The notes under the pieces were generated by a model. The model was not told the origin of the DNA, searched no databases, and worked only from the letters and a program-made list of their open reading frames with translations. This document shows positions 15,786 through 23,660 of a stretch of 44,739 bases of DNA, one piece after another; the first letter of the stretch is position 1; each line of letters opens with the position of its first letter. The stretch is from NCBI GenBank assembly GCA_018971525.1, contig JAGXAR010000026.1:1-44739 (forward strand), read 5' to 3'. Source of the stretch: Nitrospirota bacterium. GTDB lineage: Bacteria > Nitrospirota > Nitrospiria > Nitrospirales > Nitrospiraceae. The position numbers were made by a program, and so were the translations under genes.

Positions 15786-17537
15786 ATGCAGAAGTCGGCC
15801 CACAGAACCATCGAACCGCGCGCCTACGATCCCTTGATTCACGAAGGCTTCATCCGCCAGGCGGATCTCGTGAAAGCTGTTCAGGAGTCCATGCAGGGGT
15901 GGTCCGATCTGGAAGGCCTGCTGATCGAGAAGTACCGAGTCCCGAAAGCGGCGCTCGGCAAGACACTGAGCAATTTCTTCGACTGCCCCTATATTCCGTA
16001 CGACGAACGGACCCTGGCTGATCCCCAACTCCTCAATAATCTCAGTCACGATTACCTTCGCAAGCACCACTGGCTCCCCTTGAAGCGGCAGGGTGACATT
16101 CTGGATGTCCTGATCGACAACCCCCATGATCTCGATAGAGGCCATGACATCCGGCGCTCCTTCCCAGGTCTGACGATCCGATATGCCTTGGGCCTGCGGT
16201 GCGACATCGAGCGGTTCCTCAACGCCACGATCGGAGAAACCGACGGTGGGTCCATTGCGGACACGCTGGGCGAGCTGGTCAACGACGCTCACCAGGAGCA
16301 GTCTTTCGACATCGACTCTGAGGGCGTTGACGAGAACGATTCCGCGATCGTACGGCTCGCGAATCAGATCATTGTCGAGGCGTATCGACATGAGGCGTCT
16401 GACATTCATATCGAGCCGTACTCGGATCGCAAGGAAACGGCCATTCGTTTTCGTGTGGATGGAACCTGTTCCACCTATATGCGGATTCCCGCGATCTATC
16501 GCCGAGCGCTGGTGTCCCGTATCAAAATCATGTCCAATCTGGATATTTCCGAACGTCGGAAACCGCAGGACGGAAAGATCCGGTTCAAGCTGAACCAGGA
16601 TAGGGAAATCGAGCTGCGCGTGGCGACGCTGCCGACCGCCGGCAACAATGAAGACATCGTCATGCGGTTGCTCACGGCGAAGGAGCCTCTCCCTCTCGAT
16701 TCCATGGAGTTTGCTCCGGCCACCCTCGCGACGCTCCTGGAAATCGTGGAGAAACCGCACGGCATCATTTTGTGCGTGGGCCCCACCGGATCCGGGAAAA
16801 CGACGACCCTGCACGCCCTGCTTCGCCATCTCAACACAGACGAACGGAAAATCTGGACGGCGGAAGATCCCATTGAGATCACACAGGAAGGCCTCCGGCA
16901 GGTGCAGGTCCAGCCTAAAATCGGGTTTACCTTTGCCGCCGCCATGCGGTCGTTCTTACGAGCCGACCCGGATATCATCATGATCGGTGAGATGCGTGAC
17001 AGGGAAACGGCCGATGTGGCCATCGAGGCCTCGCTGACCGGCCACCTGGTCTTGAGCACGTTACATACGAATGGGGCGGTCGAGACGGTGATCCGCCTCC
17101 TCGACATGGGATGCGATTCCTTCAACTTCGCGGATGCCATGCAAGGGGTGCTCGCGAAACGCCTCTGCAAGCGGATCTGCGTCAATTGTAAAGATGCGTA
17201 CCATCCAACCGCTCAAGAGTACGATAAACTGGTGCGTGGGTACGGTATCCAGGCGTGGGAGACGCTCGGTGTGGGCTATCGCGAGGACTTTCCGCTCTAT
17301 CGAGGGCGTGGGTGCGACACCTGCAACCAGACAGGCCTCAAGGGTCGGGTCGCCTTGCACGAACTCCTGAGCGGGTCGGACGAACTGCGAAACCTGATCC
17401 AGAACCGCGCCAAAACGACGGAGATGCAGAGCCTGGCCGCGAAGGAAGGGATGATTACACTCGTGCAGGACGGAATTCTGAAGGCGCTCGCCGGCCTGAC
17501 CACGTACGAACAAGTCCGGGCCGTCGCCATGAAATAA
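15786..17537 (+). CDS. GspE/PilB-type secretion ATPase
   Basis: A 583-aa cytosolic ATPase of the type II secretion / type IV pilus assembly family, which powers pilin polymerisation. An N-terminal MshEN-like domain (about 1-150) is followed by the ATPase core. Walker A GPTGSGKTTT lies near 331-340, the Asp box AEDPIEI near 361, the Walker B-like DIIMIGEMRD near 396, and the His box LTGHLVLSTLHTN. A tetracysteine zinc site is formed by CKRICVNC and CDTCNQTG (about 460 and 512). The ATG at 15786 follows AGGA; the open frame reaches 15732. No other pilus or secretion gene is in the window, only a PilZ gene converging 30 bp downstream. Confidence 0.9.
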   Translation: MQKSAHRTIEPRAYDPLIHEGFIRQADLVKAVQESMQGWSDLEGLLIEKYRVPKAALGKTLSNFFDCPYIPYDERTLADPQLLNNLSHDYLRKHHWLPLKRQGDILDVLIDNPHDLDRGHDIRRSFPGLTIRYALGLRCDIERFLNATIGETDGGSIADTLGELVNDAHQEQSFDIDSEGVDENDSAIVRLANQIIVEAYRHEASDIHIEPYSDRKETAIRFRVDGTCSTYMRIPAIYRRALVSRIKIMSNLDISERRKPQDGKIRFKLNQDREIELRVATLPTAGNNEDIVMRLLTAKEPLPLDSMEFAPATLATLLEIVEKPHGIILCVGPTGSGKTTTLHALLRHLNTDERKIWTAEDPIEITQEGLRQVQVQPKIGFTFAAAMRSFLRADPDIIMIGEMRDRETADVAIEASLTGHLVLSTLHTNGAVETVIRLLDMGCDSFNFADAMQGVLAKRLCKRICVNCKDAYHPTAQEYDKLVRGYGIQAWETLGVGYREDFPLYRGRGCDTCNQTGLKGRVALHELLSGSDELRNLIQNRAKTTEMQSLAAKEGMITLVQDGILKALAGLTTYEQVRAVAMK

Positions 17538-17567
17538 CTGCTCGAATTTCGTTGCGGTCGCCTGCGC

Positions 17568-17882
17568 TCAAATCGTTGATTCCAGCGCCTTGACGAACTT
17601 CTTCAGCCTCTCCCCCTCTGCAGGATGAATCTTAATAAACTCAACGCCGAACCTCGTCGCGGAAGCCCACCGGACCGCGGCCAGATCGACTTGGACCGGC
17701 TCCTCTCGCTCCCGGAGTTGCATCGCCAATTGCAGATAGACCAGGGCGCCGGCGACGGTGTCCGACGTGATGGCGCAACCCTCCGCAGACAAATTTAAGA
17801 TAGTCCCCCCGCCGGAAAGCTGGTCTCCAGTGAACGACACAGGAAGTTGCACTGCGAAACGGATGTGCTTACGTCCTTCCAT
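17568..17882 (-). CDS. PilZ domain protein (104 aa)
   Basis: A stand-alone PilZ domain, the c-di-GMP receptor fold. Both halves of the binding motif are present: RxxxR at Arg4-Arg8 and NxSxxG at Asn30-Gly35 (an N/DxSxxG motif). The strand pattern continues through RWASATRFGVEFI. It could transmit c-di-GMP levels to the adjacent secretion ATPase, which it converges on, but that is inference from position. AGGGAG precedes the ATG at 17882. Confidence 0.88.
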   Translation of the reverse strand: MEGRKHIRFAVQLPVSFTGDQLSGGGTILNLSAEGCAITSDTVAGALVYLQLAMQLREREEPVQVDLAAVRWASATRFGVEFIKIHPAEGERLKKFVKALESTI

Positions 17883-17924
17883 GGGGCTCCCTGTCGATCG
17901 TCGGCTATTGCGTGAGATAGCTTC

Positions 17925-18395
17925 TCACGGCGCCGGTGGCGTATCGCCGCGGCTCATAAGATCGGTCTTCCTGCTGAGATGGAACGTTCCGCCCTTTTCA
18001 GTCGGTGCATGGTCGCTGCCGATGCGACTGTACCACCAGCGTCCTTCCCCTTCTGAAAAATCCGGCGAGAACTCCACGGTAAATCCACCATCCCGGTCAT
18101 TCTCCTTCTGAAACCACATGCCGTGCCAGGTATGATCGACGAGCGTCTGGGTTTCGAATCGGCCTTCCTTCCACTCATAGCGACCATTGCCCTGCTCGTC
18201 GAGCGTCAGCTGGAGAACGGCACCGTCTACATATTCCCATTCACCGGCGAGGACATGGCGGTCACCGGGCTGAGTAGCCATCGATGGAGGAAGGGAATCT
18301 ATAGGAGCAGCCCTATGAACCGCCGGCTTGGTGCAAGCCGCCATGAGCAAGGTGCAGGCGAGAAGGATAGGGGCACACTTATATCGTAGGAGCAT
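17925..18395 (-). CDS. lipoprotein of unknown function
   Basis: A 156-aa protein with a classical lipoprotein signal (lipobox LMAAC, Cys21) followed by a Pro-rich linker and a beta-strand-rich domain with many Trp and Gly residues. Segments such as LAGEWEYVDGAVLQL, GRYEWKEGRFET and GMWFQKEND resemble the lipocalin-like or META-type small barrels that assess ligand binding in the envelope, but no family was recognised with confidence. AAAGG precedes the ATG at 18395. It lies 42 bp upstream of the PilZ gene on the same strand. Confidence 0.75.
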   Translation of the reverse strand: MLLRYKCAPILLACTLLMAACTKPAVHRAAPIDSLPPSMATQPGDRHVLAGEWEYVDGAVLQLTLDEQGNGRYEWKEGRFETQTLVDHTWHGMWFQKENDRDGGFTVEFSPDFSEGEGRWWYSRIGSDHAPTEKGGTFHLSRKTDLMSRGDTPPAP

Positions 18396-18500
18396 GTTGG
18401 CCTTTCAATTCAGATATAAACATTCATTCTAGCATTTTCTGAGAATGCGGACAAACGCTCGAGCGAATCGGACGCCTCAGGGAGGACTTGAGGCCAGTTC

Positions 18501-19658
18501 CTAACCAAGTCGCTCGATCCGGCGGCAGGCGTCGTCGATTTCAGCATCGATTTTCGCATAGCTGAACCGAATGAACTGGCTCCCTTCGGTTCCTGAAAAG
18601 AAGGCTTCACCAGGCACACCTGCCAAGCCGACCCTGTCGAGGAGGAACATCGCCCGCTCTTTTCCCGTTATACCAGGCAGGCGCGACGTGTCGGCCAATA
18701 CGTAGTAGGCGCCCTGCGGAACCGACGGTGTCAGACCGGCCTGAGACAAAGCCTTGCAGAATCGATCGCGTTTCCGTTGATAGTCGCGCGCCAGGTCACG
18801 GTAGAACGAGTCAGGAAGTTCCTGGATGCCCACCGCCACCCCAACCTGCAACGGCGTCGGGGCACAGACATAGAGCAGGTCGTTCATGGCTCCGATCGCC
18901 TGCGCCCACCGCGCTGCCGCGACACTGTAGCCGATGCGCCAGCCGGTGATGCTGAACGTTTTGGAATACCCGCCGATGGTAATCGTCCGGTCGGCCATGC
19001 CGGGCAAGGTTGCGACACTCACGTGTGTACGGCCGTCGTACAGAAAGTATTCGTAGATTTCGTCGGTGAACACGAACAGATCATGTTGTTGTGCGATCAC
19101 CGCAATATTCTGCAGTTCTTGCCGGCTGAACACTTTCCCGGATGGATTGCCAGGCGAATTCACAATGATCGCCTTGGTTCGGGGCGTGACCGCGCGCTCA
19201 AGCTCGGCTGCTGAAAAGGCCCAATCGGGAGCCCGCATCTTTACCGATACCGGGACCGCCTCAACCGCCAGCAGTGCGCTGATGTGATACTGGTAGTAGG
19301 GCTCGAAGAGTATGACCTCGTCGCCGGGATTGAGCAGCGCCAGGCAGGCACAATGAAAGGCCCCGGTGGCCCCCGCGCTGACGGTCACGTCCGTTTCCGG
19401 ATCAGCCATGATGCCGTTATACTGCGCCAGCTTCTTGGCGATGGCCTGCCGTAGTTCGGGCAATCCATCGAATCGTGAGTAGACATTCTTGCCATGCTCC
19501 ATCGCCTGCGCCCCGGCCCGGAGCACCACCGGTGGAACCGGCGTGTCGCAGACCCCTTGGGCCATGTTGAGGCCCTTCGCGCTGACACAGGCTTGGGTCA
19601 TCGCTCGAATCTCTGAATGGGCCAATGCGGCCATTCGTTCGTTGATGTGCCGTTTCAT
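18501..19658 (-). CDS. PLP-dependent class I/II aminotransferase
   Basis: A 385-aa aminotransferase of fold type I, acting on aspartate, aromatic or related amino acids; the donor is unresolved. Key residues: NSPGNPSG (Asn171), Asp199 and Tyr202 in FTDEIYEYF, and the PLP lysine Lys233 in GGYSKTFSITGWRIGY. The substrate-carboxylate Arg is likely in the C-terminal QFIRFSYAK. GGGAGGA six or so bases before the ATG at 19658 is a strong ribosome site; it directly abuts the left end of the MITE-like repeat at 19672, so the repeat separates the gene from any older promoter. Confidence 0.92.
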   Translation of the reverse strand: MKRHINERMAALAHSEIRAMTQACVSAKGLNMAQGVCDTPVPPVVLRAGAQAMEHGKNVYSRFDGLPELRQAIAKKLAQYNGIMADPETDVTVSAGATGAFHCACLALLNPGDEVILFEPYYQYHISALLAVEAVPVSVKMRAPDWAFSAAELERAVTPRTKAIIVNSPGNPSGKVFSRQELQNIAVIAQQHDLFVFTDEIYEYFLYDGRTHVSVATLPGMADRTITIGGYSKTFSITGWRIGYSVAAARWAQAIGAMNDLLYVCAPTPLQVGVAVGIQELPDSFYRDLARDYQRKRDRFCKALSQAGLTPSVPQGAYYVLADTSRLPGITGKERAMFLLDRVGLAGVPGEAFFSGTEGSQFIRFSYAKIDAEIDDACRRIERLG

Positions 19659-20160
19659 CGTCGTATCCTCCCTAGCAGGCTACAGAAGAACTCTGTGGGC
19701 ACGCCAGAATTTCACTGGCTTGCACGTCGGAACAGGAGAAGCGCATCAACTGATTGCCACAAAAGGCCGTCCTCTTCGTGCGTCGTTCGTCTCTCGTTGC
19801 AGGGCCGCCTGTGGCATATTCACGAGATACCCTTCACGATTCATGAGTGTCGAGAACGAAGCCGGCGGACTTTTTCAGCATCACGCTAGATCAAAGAATC
19901 TCTCTTGTCGCAGAGCAGTTCCAGACAGGTCAAGCACTCTTTCTACGCAAACCGTGGAAGAGGTCGGTTCGGATCCACGTACGGATTACGTGTTTACCGT
20001 TACAGACATAAACCAATTGGCTATACTGCGATCAGAACTCTACTGGCTCTTCTTCCGAGTTACTCCTTTTGAGGAAGGTGAGCCGACAACTAGTTCGATA
20101 CAGTAATGGCATGGCGCATTTCCCACTTCTCCGGGTGGATTGAGAGAAAGGACGTGATTC
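19659..20160. other. intergenic region: MITE-like repeat and PilZ upstream region
   Basis: No gene seen. The left half is the repeat copy at 19672-19889. The right half carries a possible -10 (TATACT, 20022-20027) for the PilZ gene at 20161 with only a weak -35. Confidence 0.5.
19672..19889. repeat. MITE-like repeat, copy A
   Basis: A 218-bp element bounded by CTAG on both sides with imperfect terminal inverted repeats of about 21 bp (left CTAGCAGGCTACAGAAGAAC; right end reading inward CTAGCGTGATGCTGAAAAAG). Its first 34 bp match the left end of copy C (28706 onward) at 28 positions. It contains no coding frame. Confidence 0.65.
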
Positions 20161-20529
20161 GTGGCCTCGCAAGACCCCAGTTCCAGACGAGTTTCAGGCT
20201 CTGACCCCGAGGCCGCGACGGCGGAACGCCGGGGCCGCCGCCTCAGCCTGAGTCGCCGTCTCTTCTTTTTTGGAGAGGATGACTTCGAAGGGGAGGCGAC
20301 AATCCTCGATCTTTCCACAGGAGGGTGTCAGGCGACCTCCGTTACCGAGGTGCAGGTCGGCACGGTGCTCCGCCTGTCCCTGTTCCTTCAGGACCAGCAG
20401 TGGCCGGTGCGTATCGATGGAGCCATAGTGCGATGGGTGAAGGATAATAGTTTCGGTCTCGAGTTCACAGATATCAGGTCCGCCCAACGAGAGCGGATAC
20501 GAGCCATTATTATGAAAGCCAAGCTCTGA
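20161..20529 (+). CDS. PilZ domain protein (122 aa)
   Basis: A second stand-alone PilZ domain with a 20-residue polar N-terminal tail. c-di-GMP motifs: RxxxR at Arg23-Arg27 (RRGRR) and DxSxxG at Asp50-Gly55 (DLSTGG), then the hydrophobic strand IDGAIVRWVKDNSFGLEF typical of the fold. It starts with GTG at 20161 after GAAAGGA. It is a single gene, divergent from the aminotransferase. Confidence 0.85.
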   Translation: MASQDPSSRRVSGSDPEAATAERRGRRLSLSRRLFFFGEDDFEGEATILDLSTGGCQATSVTEVQVGTVLRLSLFLQDQQWPVRIDGAIVRWVKDNSFGLEFTDIRSAQRERIRAIIMKAKL

Positions 20530-20609
20530 TCATCCCCTCCCCCAGATCTTTCGCTCCGCTCCGTTTGTCTTACCTCCTCTCCACACCGTGAAAGAGTCGC
20601 CCCCCTCGT

Positions 20610-20747
20610 GGCATCTCTCAGGGTCACGACCCATTTATCGCCAAGGACATCCGCCACACGATGAACCTGAATCCCCGGGTGCCGGTGATGCTAAAGAACT
20701 GGCGGGAGAAAATATGGGGTAACCAGTGGCCTGTCCTGTACGTGTGA
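20610..20747 (+). pseudogene. possible coding fragment
   Basis: The plus frame ending at TGA 20745-20747 reads GHDPFIAKDIRHT, then MNLNPRVPVM and LKNWREKIWGNQWPVLYV, a composition that looks like real protein. Only a 28-codon piece follows the sole ATG (20661), there is no ribosome site, and a TGA closes the frame upstream near 20588. It may be the tail of a degraded gene. Confidence 0.3.
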
Positions 20748-20780
20748 GGTCGGGCAACGCAGCGGAGCGACGTGTCGCCC

Positions 20781-21341
20781 TCACTTCTTCTCATTCGAGG
20801 GAGCCGGCTGCCGGTGAGATCGAAACACCTTGTAGTACCGGAGCACTTTCTTCACGTACGACCGGGTTTCTCGAATGCGCGGAACTTTGTGCTCTTTGAC
20901 CCGATGAACCCCCGCATTATAGGCCGCCAAAGCCAGGGGAAGATCGCCCTGGTAACGGTTCAGCATATGCCGCAGCTGCTTGGCACCTCCGCGGATATTC
21001 TGCATAGAGTCGTAGACGTCGCTCACACGCAACGTGGTCGCGGTAGCCGGCATCAACTGCATCAAGCCGACCGCGCCCTTGCGAGACACGACATGTTGGC
21101 GAAAATCAGATTCAGTCTTGATGACAGCGCGCAGCAGGGCAGGATCAAGGCGATATTTCTTGGCGTACCACCTGATGGCTCGATGGATTTCCTGTTTAGA
21201 ATACCGAGGGTAGGCGCCGTCGTAGTCGGGCCGCGTTGACGTGGGGACGGCGGCGATCAGCAGACACAGCACAACCAGCGCACAGAGGGTACGCAGCAGG
21301 CGTGAACTGAGCGGTCCGCTCCTTGTGCTGTTGGTAGCCAT
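20781..21341 (-). CDS. lytic transglycosylase (SLT domain)
   Basis: A 186-aa murein-cleaving enzyme of the soluble lytic transglycosylase family. An N-terminal signal anchor (about 15-33) places it in the periplasm. The SLT domain shows catalytic Glu77 in IKTESDF, then GAVGLMQLMPATA, and the ALAAYNAG motif. It makes 1,6-anhydro ends in peptidoglycan during wall remodelling or insertion of envelope machines. It stands alone; the ATG at 21341 begins a basic N-terminus as expected for a signal sequence. Confidence 0.9.
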   Translation of the reverse strand: MATNSTRSGPLSSRLLRTLCALVVLCLLIAAVPTSTRPDYDGAYPRYSKQEIHRAIRWYAKKYRLDPALLRAVIKTESDFRQHVVSRKGAVGLMQLMPATATTLRVSDVYDSMQNIRGGAKQLRHMLNRYQGDLPLALAAYNAGVHRVKEHKVPRIRETRSYVKKVLRYYKVFRSHRQPAPSNEKK

Positions 21342-21819
21342 GGTGTGCGGTTATATCCCTGTGCACAAGACAACCTTCATAGAGACCTGCAAGATCTCAA
21401 GATCCGTGCCGAGGTGGATCTCCACTAACGTGCGGATGACACAGGGAAAACGATACCTAAGCCACATGACGCACTGTGGCGTCATGTGCACAGAGTGGAC
21501 GTTTGGGAACTGTTGGCTTTCCCTATGAGATGGCGCAGTTCTTCGAAGGCGGAGACTTTTCAGGAATGTTCGATGAGAGAATCTGGGACGGTTGCGCGGG
21601 ATCGCTCGCAGGGCGCAGAAAAACCATTTCGGCACAGCAGAACATCGATGGCCTGCATGTCTTGGACAACAGGAGAACACCCCAGCAGGGCAGCGGAGCG
21701 AGACTGGGGGACAGGCGAAACGAGATGGAAATCCAATCTATCCACATCGCCTCTTTCTCGCATATCTCGCGCTTCACGCGCCACGATCTGTGGCTCTGGC
21801 GGACCGTTTCAGCATCCTG
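21342..21819. other. intergenic stretch without recognised genes
   Basis: About 480 bases with no plausible gene on either strand; short open frames have no ribosome sites. Its right end is the partial repeat copy B. A GTGCACA-type direct repeat occurs around 21360 and 21485. Confidence 0.5.
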
Positions 21820-21823
21820 CTAG
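21745..21823. repeat. MITE-like repeat, partial copy B (right end)
   Basis: The right end CTGGCGGACCGTTTCAGCAT up to CTAG (21820-21823) matches the right end of copy C almost base for base. No matching left end was found. The terminal CTAG supplies the TAG stop codon of the LOG-like gene on the minus strand. Confidence 0.55.
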
Positions 21824-22329
21824 AGCAGATCGCCGATCAGCTTGACAGCCTCTTCAGGCGAGGCGGCGGCATGGACGAGATGCGGCGCGAGATTTTTGAA
21901 CAGGCCCACTCCGGCCTTGTCGGCACCCAACAGAATCACGGTCTTCTTTGCCTTCAGCGCCAGCGCAACTTCTGAGACCGTTCCGGTGCCGCCGAGCCCA
22001 CAGGCCACAATGAGGTCGCTGGACATGACGTTTACGTTGTTGCGCGCCTGGCCCAGATCCGTGACAATCGCTACGTCCACATACCGAGACACCCGTGCCT
22101 TGCCATCCGGCAGAATCCCGATCGTCAAGCTGCCTGGCACCGACTTCGCCCCCTCGCTGGCCGCGTCCATCACACCGCTTGCGCGCCCCCCTGTCAACAC
22201 CACCCATCCTTGACGTGCGATGAGTTCTCCCAGGCTTTTGGCGTCGGCCAATTCCCGGATACCGGCCTTGGCCGGACCCATGACACCTATCACCGGTTTT
22301 CTGGTCGATCGTCGGATCGGACGTTTCAC
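21820..22329 (-). CDS. LOG-like / TIGR00725 family nucleotide-binding protein
   Basis: A 169-aa SLOG-superfamily protein of the TIGR00725 group (lysine decarboxylase-like fold). The Rossmann-type start VIGVMGPAKAG, the TGGRASGVMDAASEGAK loop (a variant of GGxxGxM), PGSLTIGILP, and GLGGTGTVSEVALAL make up the nucleotide-binding pocket. Relatives cleave or bind nucleotide derivatives, including cytokinin ribotides in LOG enzymes; the role here is unknown. GTG at 22329 was chosen because GAGGTG lies six bases upstream. The frame is open to 22362, where a GTG would sit inside a hairpin with no ribosome site. The stop codon lies in repeat copy B. Confidence 0.8.
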   Translation of the reverse strand: MKRPIRRSTRKPVIGVMGPAKAGIRELADAKSLGELIARQGWVVLTGGRASGVMDAASEGAKSVPGSLTIGILPDGKARVSRYVDVAIVTDLGQARNNVNVMSSDLIVACGLGGTGTVSEVALALKAKKTVILLGADKAGVGLFKNLAPHLVHAAASPEEAVKLIGDLL

Positions 22330-22475
22330 AAACTGCACCTCACTGGGCAAAGGACCCGGCACAGATTGCCGGGGTCAGAAATATACACCGAGGGCAGAGG
22401 GCTTGTCGCGGGACTCTTGCGGAGGGTCAGGACAATGGGATGAACACCCGGCGAGTCTCAGAGTTTCGACTCACG

Positions 22476-23084
22476 TTATGGTTTTCCCCACAACTCTTCC
22501 AGCCGCCGTGCGCGACCGCAGTTGTACTTGTAAAATTTGTAGCGGACGGGATTTTTCTTGTAGAAGTCTTGATGGTACTCCTCGGCGGGATAGAACTGCG
22601 CGGCCATCACAATTTGCGTGACGATCGGGTCTTTGAATCGTTTCGATTGCTCAATCGCCTGTTTGGATGCCTCCGCCTCGCGTTTCTCCTGGTCGTTCTG
22701 AAAGAAAACGGCGGAACGATACTGGCTGCCGTGGTCGCAGAATTGTGCGTTCGGTGTGACCGGGTCGACGTTGCGCCAGAAGGCATCCAGTAACTTCTGG
22801 TAACTCACTTTGGCAGGGTCATAGACCACTTCGACCGATTCCGCATGCCCCGTCCGTCCAGCGGACACATCTTCATAGCTCGGATTGGCGACCGTACCCC
22901 CCATATATCCCGAGGTCACAGACAGCACCCCCTCAACCTTCTCGAAGGCTTCTTCCATGCACCAGAAACAGCCCCCCGCAAAGTAGGCCTTGTCGAGAAC
23001 CGCGTCCGCTGCAGCCTGGCTGGTCCAGGCTCCGATGAAGAGAATGGCCACGGTAAGCAATGATACAGCCGCTTGTCTTCTCAT
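22476..23084 (-). CDS. msrA: peptide methionine sulfoxide reductase A, exported
   Basis: A 202-aa MsrA that reduces methionine-S-sulfoxide in proteins. The active-site GCFWCMEE has Cys39 (catalytic) and Cys42. VTSGYMGG, YEDVSAGRTGHAE, PNAQFCDHGSQYRSAVF and EEYHQDFYKKNP are all conserved. An N-terminal signal peptide (about 1-25, TSQAAADA) sends it out of the cytoplasm, so it protects envelope proteins. The ATG at 23084 has AGGAGG upstream. No MsrB domain or gene is adjacent. Confidence 0.95.
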   Translation of the reverse strand: MRRQAAVSLLTVAILFIGAWTSQAAADAVLDKAYFAGGCFWCMEEAFEKVEGVLSVTSGYMGGTVANPSYEDVSAGRTGHAESVEVVYDPAKVSYQKLLDAFWRNVDPVTPNAQFCDHGSQYRSAVFFQNDQEKREAEASKQAIEQSKRFKDPIVTQIVMAAQFYPAEEYHQDFYKKNPVRYKFYKYNCGRARRLEELWGKP

Positions 23085-23185
23085 GAGACGGTCCTCCTCA
23101 CTGACTCAGTCGGATCGCTTTGTGAAGCCTTACACATCACTACGGGCGTAGCTTCGATTCGGATGTTCCTGTATGATCGAGCCCC

Positions 23186-23656
23186 ATGCGGACCGTTGCC
23201 CGTTACCTCGCGTGCTTCGTCCTTATCGCCATGGCCGGGTGCGCCTCCTGGTTCATGAGAGGCGAACCCCCGGAGGTGCTTGTCACGAATGTGACGCCCT
23301 TGGAGGCAACCGCGTTCGAACAGCGATTGCAAGTGGACCTCCGCATCCGCAACCCGAACGATTTCGATCTGCTCGTCACGGGCATCGACTTTACGCTCAC
23401 ACTCAACGGGAAGCGGCTGGCCCGCGGATTGAGCAATCAAGACATCGCGATTCCCCGGCTCAGCGATGCCGTCGTCTCAGTTCAGACCAGTACATCGACC
23501 TTCGATGTGGTACGCCAGCTACTGAGCTTCTCCCAGAAACAAGACCTCTCGTACGGCATCACGGGCCTTCTCCACCTCAAAGACGGCCGCCTGCCCTTCG
23601 ACAACTCCGGCATCCTCCTCGAAAAAGGTCAGCTCTCCGGCTTGCCCTCTCCCTAG
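23186..23656 (+). CDS. LEA14/WHy-domain lipoprotein
   Basis: A 156-aa lipoprotein (lipobox IAMAGC, Cys19) with a LEA type 2 (water stress/hypersensitive response) domain: VLVTNVTPLEATAFEQRLQVDLRIRNPNDFDLLVTGIDFTLTLNG (read in parts) and a C-terminal GLLHLKDGRLPF strand. These immunoglobulin-like domains occur in bacterial envelope lipoproteins; function is not defined. It is divergent from msrA, and converges on the TPR gene with a 4-bp gap. Confidence 0.85.
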   Translation: MRTVARYLACFVLIAMAGCASWFMRGEPPEVLVTNVTPLEATAFEQRLQVDLRIRNPNDFDLLVTGIDFTLTLNGKRLARGLSNQDIAIPRLSDAVVSVQTSTSTFDVVRQLLSFSQKQDLSYGITGLLHLKDGRLPFDNSGILLEKGQLSGLPSP

Positions 23657-23660
23657 CCCT

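Noticed and set aside
15555-16829. 424-codon open frame on the minus strand
   Set aside because: Antisense to the PilB/GspE gene, no ribosome site, composition rich in Arg/His/Gln with no domain; a codon-bias shadow.
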